This document shows positions 8,119 through 13,490 of a stretch of DNA of 13,490 nucleotides, piece after piece. Every line of letters starts with the position of its first letter. Within the stretch, counting starts at the first letter, position 1. Origin of the DNA: Pavlovales sp. CCMP2436 (taxonomy: Eukaryota > Haptophyta > Pavlovophyceae > Pavlovales); the NCBI GenBank assembly GCA_026770615.1, contig MU631321.1:458284-471773 (forward strand). The letters run 5' to 3'. The notes under the pieces were generated by a model that worked only from the letters and a program-made list of their open reading frames with translations, ran no database searches and had not been told where the DNA came from. The translations under genes were made by a program, and so were the position numbers.

Positions 8119-8490
8119 CTATAGGGAGCCACCGTTGACGTCGAAGATGATGGAGCAGCCTTGAGCTGCCAGCGAGCGGACTGAGATGAGCGGTGTCTTC
8201 AGGCCGTGCACGAAGAGCGCGTCGATGAAGTCAATTCGTGGGTATCCGCCGACGTCGTCTGTGCACGTGACGGAGATGAGGCCGCTGTGCACAGCTTGCA
8301 TAGCTGCGCGGTTGGCCACTGAGATGCTGGCCTTGGTCGGCTGTGGGTCTGTGATGAGTCTCCAGCTCTCGTAGACAAGCATGCTGACGGAGTAGCCCGA
8401 GTCGAGTGTGGCGTCGAAGACAAAATTGTCAAACGTCTTGATGGGCGCCGAGGAGTGCTTGTTCTCCTTGTCCTCGGGGCCGTGAGGAGG
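8119..8490 (-). pseudogene. pol: Copia aspartic protease domain, broken
   Basis: Contains FDATLDSGYSVSM with the catalytic triplet DSG at 8395-8403. Copia proteases usually carry DSGA or DSGC here; Tyr is unusual. Further on, HGLKTPLISVRSLAAQGCSI matches the family's LLSVSQL-type motif. The domain ends at an in-frame TAG (8119-8121), after which the same frame continues toward integrase. It is preceded by a frame change near 8480 from a short segment containing MADWPSNLAFTCKPA. Confidence 0.8.
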
Positions 8491-8665
8491 TGCTGAGCAG
8501 GCTTGCAGGTGAAGGCAAGGTTGCTTGGCCAGTCAGCCATGAAGGTCTGAGCGACACAGTGGGCAGGTTGCCCTTGGGTTGCTGCGGCGGAGGCAGCGTC
8601 GTCATGGGAATCGGCTGAAGAGGCGGCGCCTGGGCTGATTCTTTTGGCGGAGGAGGCGCCGACGT
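8466..8665 (-). pseudogene. Pro-rich linker before the protease
   Basis: Read on the minus strand this gives a Pro-rich stretch (SAPPPPKESAQAPPLQPIPM, then LPPPQQPKG) and, one frame over, AHCVAQTFMADWPSNLAF. It resembles in style the Pro-rich tail that ends at 10047 on the other side of the 8666-10013 segment. The two may once have been one continuous linker between Gag and protease. No domain is recognised. Confidence 0.5.
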
Positions 8666-8706
8666 GTAAGTTTCTAGTTGAACGTCTGTCCCCGAGAGGA
8701 TCTCAC

Positions 8707-8738
8707 TGGATTTAAGTGTTGAAAAACACTCAGATCCA
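8707..8738. repeat. Hairpin near the left end of the 8.7-10.0 kb segment
   Basis: TGGAT / TTA / AGTGTT / GAAA / AACACT / CAG / ATCCA: two paired blocks of 5 and 6 bp with a 3x3 internal loop and a GAAA loop. It lies about 40 bp inside the suspected left boundary at 8666. Confidence 0.55.
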
Positions 8739-9170
8739 GGGATCCACCCCGAGCACACGGATACCGTCCCCATCGCTGATCAGTTCAGACACACGACAAT
8801 CGACGACTGACGACTCTCAACTGGCGCGCTGACCGACCTCCAATGCTCTCCCTCGCGTCGTCTGAAAATGCAGCACCCGCCCGTGGTGAACAAATCGTTG
8901 AGCACGTAGTCTCCGCCTGGCAGCGGGGCCCCACTTGGACAGCGGGGAGAATCGGGTCCGTCGTACGCCCGGCGCGGTGCTGCATACCGCCCCTGCGGCG
9001 CCCCAAAGATCCCTCGGTACGCTGAATTCCCCGCTCTACAGCTAGTTCCGCAGCCCGCCTGAGACGAGAAGCAGCAGGGGGCAGTGCTAAGTGCTCCCCT
9101 TCCGCGTTCTCGCAACGCAGCGTTGCGCCTGCAGCGGCGCTACCGCGCCTCACGGTGCGGCCTGCTCCAG

Positions 9171-9953
9171 CTAGCGTTTCGATCCGCCTTTCGATCTGCC
9201 GACGAAGCATCGTGCAGCCATCACCTCGGTTGCGTCCGAGAGCGACTCGTCGATATCCTCGTCTATCGCCGAGTCCTCGTCCGAGCCGGACGGCAGCTCC
9301 GAGTCCTCGTCCGAATCAGATTCGGACGAGGTGTGTGTCTACGCGAGCTTCGCTGGTGCCCTGGAGGAAGCATTGGCTCTCGGCTTCCCAGCGGCCGCGG
9401 GGGAGGAGCGCGGAGCGACGGTCGCCTCCTTCCGTGCCGGCAAGCCGGCGCGGCGCTTGGAGATCCGAGCCGCCACGCGCATCCCCGCCCCCGGCCGCAA
9501 TGTGACATCAGCGCAGTGCTTCTTCTTCCAGTTGTTGAGCCTCCTCCCCGAGATCCCCGCCGACGGTGATGAGCGCGCGCCCGCACCCTTGCAGTCGGGG
9601 GCCGCCGCCTTTGCAAGCAGCGGGCGATCTCGTGGAGCGTCGCGGTTGCGACCGGCCGGTCGCACCGCGGCGCCCTGTGGGTCTTCCGCCTCGCCGAACG
9701 TGTAGGTAAGGGTAACGAGGTAGACGCCTCGGTGGTCACAGTATTGCGCCGTGACCACCTCTCCGTTGAGCGCCATCTTTCGCTTCTCCTCCACGAGCAT
9801 CTCGAACTGCTCGTGAACCACAGCGTGCTCCTGCGCGCGGAGATCGACCAGACACGCACGCGTGTCGGTCGCCGTCGGCACGAAGGAGCTCGCCGTTCCA
9901 GCGAGCCCCGCCTGTGGGGCGCTCGCCTGCTGGTCACGTTCAATGGAGTCCAC
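9171..9953 (-). CDS. Unrecognised ORF with acidic Ser/Asp tail, stop-interrupted
   Basis: I do not recognise this protein. From about 9953 the frame gives roughly 204 residues, including VVHEQFEMLVEEKRKMALNG and GVYLVTLTYTFGEAED, then a basic Ala/Arg/Lys-rich half (LNNWKKKH, AARISKRRAG). A TAG at 9339-9341 follows. The same frame then continues for 55 codons as an acidic tail (SSESDSDEDSELPSGSDEDS) to TAG 9171-9173. There is no in-frame ATG at the start: 9951-9953 is GTG, and the frame is open upstream to TAA 10047-10049. It could be a fragment of a captured host gene, part of a nested element, or a continuation of the retroelement's Pro-rich frame, which is in phase with it. The organised composition suggests it was coding. 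Confidence 0.4.
9305..9331. repeat. 27-bp perfect palindrome with one central base
   Basis: CCTCGTCCGAATC, a central A, then GATTCGGACGAGG: 13-bp arms without mismatch. It lies in the part encoding the acidic Ser/Asp tail, directly beside a 16-bp direct repeat (CCGAGTCCTCGTCCGA at about 9269 and 9299). Confidence 0.8.
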
Positions 9954-10046
9954 CTGTGTACCTGACGTGGACTCTTGGAATAGGAAAGTTAAAAGTTTTG
10001 TGTTAGAACTTACCTTTATAATCTGTAGTAGCAGAGAGTCGATCGA

Positions 10047-10805
10047 TTACGGCTGCATCGGCGGCTGCGAGCTGGCGAGCGCGAAGTGCTGCGGCGATGT
10101 GATCGGCGATGGCGGAGGAGATATTGCTGGTGCAGGCAGCGGCCTCGTCAGATAATTCTGCGATGGCGGCGATGTCGTAGTGTTGTGTGGAGGCGGAGGC
10201 GATTGCGGTGGCTTGAGCATTGAGGCGTACGTATCCTCCTCAGGCGGCGGCTTGTGAGTTGGCGGTGGCGCCGATGTGGCTGGGTGCGGCTGCGGCTTGC
10301 TGTGCAGCGCCGGCAGCGGCGTAGGCCAGGGTCCAGTGTAGTAGGCCCTTGGCGTGTGGCACGGCTTGCAGAAGTAGCCGAGGGTGCAGTTGCGGCAGCG
10401 CAGGCGGTCGTTGCCGACCAGCACACACTCCCAGCACTCATAAGCTATTGTGCTGCAGTCCTTACGGACGAAGATGTCCTTGTCACCGTGCCAAAGCTCG
10501 GGCGGCTCTCCGTCTTGGATGGAGATGAGCTTGGCGGTGGCGAAGCGCGCGGTGCGCTTGCAGTTGGACATGTCCTTGGCCTGGTCACGGTAGTCCTCGA
10601 AGGTGCACGTGTACTTGTACAGGCCGGTCGAGCGCTGGTAGACGCCGACGGATGCGCGAGCGATGCAGCTTGGCGCGCAGCACTTGGTCGAGTAGATCTC
10701 GGAGTCGTCCATGATCTGCCAAGACAGGATGCCGGAGACGCGCAGGCGATTGGTGATGTCATCGTCAAGCGGGTCGTTGCTGAAGTTGTACGTCGGGCTC
10801 GCCAT
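10047..10805 (-). pseudogene. Cys-pair-rich domain with Pro-rich tail, Gag-Pol region
   Basis: A 252-residue reading frame from ATG 10803-10805 to TAA 10047-10049. The first 160 residues are rich in paired cysteines: CCAPSC, single Cys in YTCTFED and SNCKRTAR, then a dense cluster CWECVLVGNDRLRCRNCTLG followed by FCKPC. That cluster is C-X2-C-X9-C-X2-C-X5-C-X2-C and looks like a treble-clef or cross-brace zinc module. The C-terminal 90 residues are Pro-rich (THKPPPEED, SPPPPHNTTTSPPS). More Cys pairs occur upstream in another frame (about 10860-10999: HCLAEDCSKQATRC, YCEDNNC), interrupted by TGA 10951-10953. The ATG therefore probably only marks a frameshift within a longer domain. It lies between the Gag knuckle and the protease. 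I cannot assign a family. Confidence 0.5.
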
Positions 10806-10950
10806 TGGCGTCGCGCTGTGTGACGGCGTACGTCTCGGAATCGAGCTTGGCGGTCGGGTTGGTCATCGACGCACTGCCCGAGTAGAGGTTCTTCTGGGTG
10901 ACGAGGTACTGCTTGAAGTGGCAGTTGTTGTCCTCGCAGTATGGTCCATC

Positions 10951-11482
10951 TCATTGCCCGAGGATGCACCGCGTCGCCTGCTTGCTGCAGTCCTCGGCGA
11001 GGCAGTGTATGAGCGTGTTGGGCGAGAGCGGCATCGAGTGCGTGAGCATGTTGACCAGGAGCGGCGTGTGCGCAATGGTCTCGGGTGGCGACAGGTGCGC
11101 GTTGGCCTCGAGCGGCATGTGCGCAGTGGTCTCGAGCGGCATGTGCGCGATGATCTCGGGCGACGAGATGTGCGCGTTGGCCTCGAGCGGCAAGTGCTCG
11201 TTGATCTCGAGCGGAAGGTGCTCGTTAATCTCGGGCGGCATGTGGTCGTAGATCTCGAGCGTCAGGTGCTCGTTGATCTCGGGCGACATGCGCTCGTAGA
11301 TCTCGAGCGGCAGGTGCGCGTCGGTCTCGAGAGAGCGGCGGCGCAGCAAGTTGTTCTCGAGCGACGCGCTGTTAGCGCGTAGGTCCTCGTTGAACTGAGA
11401 CGTGAGCATGGCCATGCCGGAGTGCTCGTGCCGCTCTTGCGTCTGGATCGCGTAGTTGACCGCACGCTTGGCGGTGGCCTGC
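10951..11482 (-). pseudogene. Gag-Pol segment with octapeptide tandem repeat
   Basis: A frame shift after the Gag zinc knuckle leads into this frame at about 11525. It reads NSEQATAKRAVNYAIQTQER, then SQFNEDLRANSASLENN, then about ten tandem copies of an 8-9-residue unit (LPLEINEH, MPPEINEH, LPLEANAH and similar), then Cys-containing residues HCLAEDCSKQATRC up to TGA 10951-10953. The same frame continues past that stop (YCEDNNC, HFKQYLVTQ) until about 10806. The acidic, amphipathic repeat is not a known part of copia Gag or protease. Confidence 0.6.
11062..11331 (-). repeat. 24-bp tandem repeat encoding an octapeptide
   Basis: About ten copies of a 24-bp unit, with two copies expanded to 27 bp. 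On the plus strand the unit is close to GATCTCGAGCGGCAGGTGCTCGTT with variants such as GATCTCGGGCGGCATGTGGTCG. Every change in copy length is a multiple of three, so the coding frame is kept on the minus strand. Confidence 0.85.
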
Positions 11483-11938
11483 TCAGAGTTGACCGTGATC
11501 GGCTGCTCGTTCTTGGGCGGGAAGCCGTTCAGGAATCAGTTGCCAGCAGTCTGCGACTGCGTGGCCAGTCTTCTTGCAGTGCTCGCATGAGAGCTGAGGA
11601 CGGGCGGCGCCCTTGTACAGCTTGTTGCGGGGGATCTGCTTGTAGTTCTTGGCGCCTCCAAGCTCTGGCTTGGCCGCCAGCGCCTGCATCTTGACCAGCG
11701 CGTTGCGGCTGGGCAGGTGAGCGGGCGGCGCGTGGGCTGCGCGCTGCGGGGCGATGAACTTGCTCAGCTCATCCGTGAAGCGCGCGCACGCATCAGGCCT
11801 CGAGAACGCGTCGAGGGTGAGCTGATTGGCCTGGGCGAGCTGCTCAAACGCCGCTGGGTCCAAGTCGAGGAGTGGCTCGTAGAGCTGCTTGAGGTGATGG
11901 ACGGCGGAGAGGATCTGAGCACCAGAGGTCGATGACGC
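11483..11938 (-). pseudogene. gag: Gag C-terminal part with CCHC zinc knuckle
   Basis: After TAA 11939-11941 the same frame continues as TSGAQILSAVHHLKQLYEPL, then FEQLAQANQLTLDAF and FTDELSKFIAPQ, and reaches the retroviral-type zinc knuckle CEHCKKTGHAVADC (C-X2-C-X4-H-X4-C; 11546-11587), which binds RNA in Gag nucleocapsid domains. All four zinc ligands are kept. The frame ends at a TGA near 11483 because of a shift at about 11525. The knuckle and its position downstream of the 5' LTR identify this as Gag. Confidence 0.85.
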
Positions 11939-12635
11939 TTAGTCATGCATTCTGACGATTGCTGTCGCAAACTTGTAGAGGTCGCCGACGTGGGCCTCGA
12001 CACTCTTGTGAGCGTTGACGAACTCGATGGAGTTGAGGATCTGCGAGGCAGAGAGGTAGCCAGATGTGATCTCGTCCTGGTCGTGGGCGGAGATCTGGCA
12101 CTTGATCAAGTCCAGGATCGAGTCGTCGATCTTGTCGCTAAAACGCCTTCCCATAGATCTCGGTGGAGTTGGCGTAGAATAGACGGTCTCCAAGTGCGCG
12201 TTGACGATGTCGTCGTCTGCGCGGTCGGCCGCGGGGATGACGGCTGTGTTGACCGAGAGCGCGCTGGGGTGGAGCCGTATGTAGTCGATGAACTCGGCGG
12301 ACGTCCGAAGCCGAAAGGAAAGGAATTCTCCAGCCGCTGGGAGCTCGACGATGTCTGAAGAGAGCCTTTCATGGAGCGGGAGAGCGCGATGTAGCGCTGC
12401 GTCGCCGGGTAGATGACCTTGACCAGGGTCTCCTTGTTCATGATGTCGGTGGGGTTCTTGAGCATCGCGCCCTTGGAGCGCGCGTCAGCCTTGAGCTGAC
12501 TGAGGTTGAGCATGATGAGAACGCGTGCTCTTGTTGGCGAGGCGGTGGCGCGACGCGGCGATCGAACTCGTGGAAGTTGGTGATCGCGAGGTTCCGGAGA
12601 TACGTACGATCTAACGTTTGTGTTGAGGTACTCAT
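11939..12635 (-). pseudogene. gag: Gag N-terminal part, frame-broken
   Basis: The best start is ATG 12633-12635, inside the 5' LTR (MSTSTQTLDRTYLRN, ITNFHEFDRR). Frame changes near 12540 and 12360 then lead through LNLSQLKADARSKGAMLKN and IYPATQRYIALSRSMKGS to SDIVELPAAGEFLSFRLRTS, EFIDYIRLHPSAL, DDSILDLIKCQISAHDQDEI, SASQILNSIEFVNAHKSVEA and TAA 11939-11941. A further pair of compensating shifts around 12145-12185 is suggested because FYANSTEIYGKAF reads better in a second frame. The mostly helical content is in keeping with a copia Gag, but the identification rests on position and on the knuckle downstream. Confidence 0.6.
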
Positions 12636-12796
12636 GCGGTGGCACAGGGGTTCGGAGTGAAGCGCCGTCGAGGGCTGTCGACGGGAGCTAGAGTGATCCA
12701 AGAATAGATTGATTTAGAATGAAACGACTCAAGCTTAATCATAGGAACTTATCTTCCTGGTGAAGACAAGTTCCTTGCTATCTTAGCCGGACTGCG
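12621..12796 (-). repeat. 5' LTR, truncated at its outer end (176 bp)
   Basis: Matches 4797-4972 with 8 differences and no gaps. It ends CCTCAACA on the minus strand at 12621. The first 45 bp of the LTR, present in the other copy, are replaced by unrelated DNA starting AATGTCGCCCCCCC at 12797. The shared hairpin (arms 12743-12756 and 12762-12775) is kept. Immediately inside, on the minus strand, the sequence is CAAACGTTAGATCG. This does not look like the common initiator-Met primer-binding site. Confidence 0.88.
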
Positions 12797-13191
12797 AATG
12801 TCGCCCCCCCAGACCACCCCACGCCTGCAGCAAGCTTTTCTTTTCTTTTCCCGGAGGCTCCGCTCCCAGACCCCCGCGCTTCGGTAAACGGTTCCACCCC
12901 CAGACTTAAGCATGCTCGCAAAGTTAATTTCTGGGTGCCCAATTGAAATCACGATGGTGGATTCGGCAGAATTGCCAGCTCGTGATCGAATGCGCGATCT
13001 GGCAGAACGCGATGTGCGCGTCGTGCCTCACGGTGAACGTCGTTGTAAACACGTACTGACTCCACCTCAAAAATCAGAAACATTAGTCTTCCGCTGCGTA
13101 CTAGGGGGTCGAAATCCGAATTAATGACGAGTCCGGGGGGAAATTCAAAAAAAGTCCGGTAGATGTTTTTTGAGCAACTCAGGAACCGGAG
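12797..13191. other. Right flank of the retrotransposon, no gene seen
   Basis: Contains a C7 run at 12806-12812, a pyrimidine tract (about 12834-12850) and a C5 run near 12900. A short plus-strand open frame at 12912-13124 has no recognisable motif. From about 13105 the sequence becomes A- and G-run rich, leading into the hairpin. Confidence 0.4.
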
Positions 13192-13278
13192 GTGGTGCCG
13201 CGAAGTTATTTGCAGATTCGTAAATGGGGCACTTTCGACGCCCCATTTACGAATCTGCAACTAACTCCGCGGCACCAC
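13192..13278. repeat. Long near-perfect hairpin (39-bp arms, 9-base loop)
   Basis: Arm 1 is 13192-13230, the loop ACTTTCGAC is 13231-13239, and arm 2 is 13240-13278. The arms pair at 37 of 39 positions, and the inner 21 bp are perfect (TTGCAGATTCGTAAATGGGGC). The length and fold are those of a foldback element, a small MITE or a small-RNA precursor. It is followed directly by a TA-rich tract. Confidence 0.9.
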
Positions 13279-13286
13279 TTTGGTAC

Positions 13287-13312
13287 TATATATATATATA
13301 TTTATATATATA
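13287..13312. repeat. TA dinucleotide tract
   Basis: About 13 TA units with one TTT interruption, directly beside the 39-bp-arm hairpin. It may be a simple microsatellite, or an expanded TA target site of an inserted element. Confidence 0.8.
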
Positions 13313-13413
13313 CTGATAGGGATTCAAGCTGGCGTCTGGCTAATATATATAGCGGCTCCGCATGGTTCAACAGGTGTTGTTCACTCACTGACTTGGTCGA
13401 CGTCAGACGTTAG

Positions 13414-13490
13414 CCCCCCCCCCAGAGATGGTGGTGGTAGAGGTGAGCCCCCCCCCGAACTCGTAGCAATTGCCACAGGTTCCCCCCCCC
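13414..13490. repeat. Poly-C runs at the window end
   Basis: Three cytosine runs of 9-10 bases (13414-13423, 13448-13456, 13482-13490) lie within 77 bases, separated by unrelated sequence. Similar runs occur at 12806-12812 and, as G, at 4389-4397. They may be G-quadruplex-prone sequence on the opposite strand, or positions where sequencing is unreliable. Confidence 0.7.

Larger units (their letters stand above)
8666..10013 (-). other. Possible nested insertion or intron inside the retrotransposon
   Basis: A 1,348-bp segment bounded by similar inverted ends: GTAAGTTTCTAG at the left, and GTAAGTTCTAAC when the right end is read on the minus strand. It separates two Pro-rich coding stretches of the element. 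I saw no clear target duplication, so insertion is not proven. The right end also reads as an intron start on the minus strand (AAAG then GTAAGTT, a TTTTAAC branch-like site, and candidate AG acceptors 40-60 bases on). The segment carries an ORF with an acidic tail (9171-9953) and, near its left end, a hairpin. About 8780-9165 has no convincing coding evidence. Confidence 0.35.
4797..12796 (-). mobile_element. Degenerate Ty1/copia-type LTR retrotransposon
   Basis: An element of about 8 kb read on the minus strand, with LTRs at 12621-12796 (5') and 4797-5017 (3'). Domain order from the 5' end is Gag with CCHC knuckle, a repeat/Cys-rich/Pro-rich segment, protease, integrase, reverse transcriptase and RNase H. 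Integrase before reverse transcriptase is diagnostic of the copia superfamily. The internal region of about 7.6 kb is long for a copia element because of the extra material between Gag and protease. At least five frame changes and several in-frame stops break the polyprotein. The aligned LTR parts differ at 8 of 176 bases, which implies an old insertion. No target-site duplication can be tested because the outer end of the 5' LTR is missing. Confidence 0.93.

Noticed and set aside
2203..9341. Reassigned TAG codon
   Set aside because: TAG interrupts apparent coding at 2203, 5596, 8119 and 9339, but panE ends at TAG where the family ends, TAA and TGA interruptions also occur, and frameshifts are common. 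Decay or sequence errors explain it more simply.
11062..11331. CRISPR-like array
   Set aside because: The repeats are contiguous 24-bp coding units without unique spacers, in a eukaryotic context.
10711..11382. Plus-strand repeat protein with LERQVLVDLGRH-like units
   Set aside because: The 24-bp repeat is periodic on both strands. The minus strand is in line with the Gag knuckle and the element's direction.
13070..13130. GGGTCGAAATCC resembling a tRNA T-arm
   Set aside because: No acceptor, D-arm or anticodon stem fits around it.
12912..13260. Short open frames on both strands right of the element
   Set aside because: No motif or coding pattern, and the minus-strand frame runs through the hairpin arm.

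Overview
The window looks like nuclear DNA from a GC-rich unicellular eukaryote. The evidence is a nine-finger C2H2 zinc-finger array, an armadillo-BTB protein with an AATAAA signal just after its stop, and a degenerate Ty1/copia LTR retrotransposon. The style of the finger and armadillo repeats suggests a marine alga such as a haptophyte or pelagophyte, but this is an impression and not a demonstrated assignment.

Layout. 1-852 (minus): 5' part of a C2H2 zinc-finger gene that runs off the left edge, built from a 270-bp three-finger higher-order repeat. 948-1925 (minus): ketopantoate reductase (panE), with all expected catalytic motifs. 1926-2211: compact divergent intergenic region. 2212-3522 (plus): armadillo repeats followed by a BTB-like domain; the armadillo frame continues upstream of the ATG but is cut by an in-frame TAG. 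3523-4796: non-coding, including a dense cluster of GTTTGCC/GGCAAAC inverted repeats at 4168-4512.

4797-12796 (minus): one copia-type element of about 8 kb. It has a complete 221-bp 3' LTR, a polypurine tract, RNase H, reverse transcriptase, integrase, a DSG protease, a proline-rich linker and a Gag with a CCHC knuckle. The 5' LTR has lost its outer 45 bp. Several frameshifts and stop codons break the coding region, and the two LTRs differ at 8 of 176 aligned bases by eye, so this copy is almost certainly inactive. Its unusual part lies between the Gag knuckle and the protease: about ten copies of an 8-residue tandem repeat, a Cys-pair-rich domain, a Pro-rich tail, and a roughly 1.35-kb segment (8666-10013) with an acidic-tailed ORF that may be a nested insertion or intron.

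12797-13490: non-coding right flank with a nearly perfect 39-bp-arm hairpin (13192-13278), a TA tract and three long poly-C runs.

The host genes do not form an obvious pathway. panE belongs to pantothenate/CoA synthesis, while the zinc-finger and armadillo-BTB genes look regulatory. I found no defence or other multi-gene system. The best candidates for new biology are the extra domains of the retroelement and the 13.2-kb hairpin.
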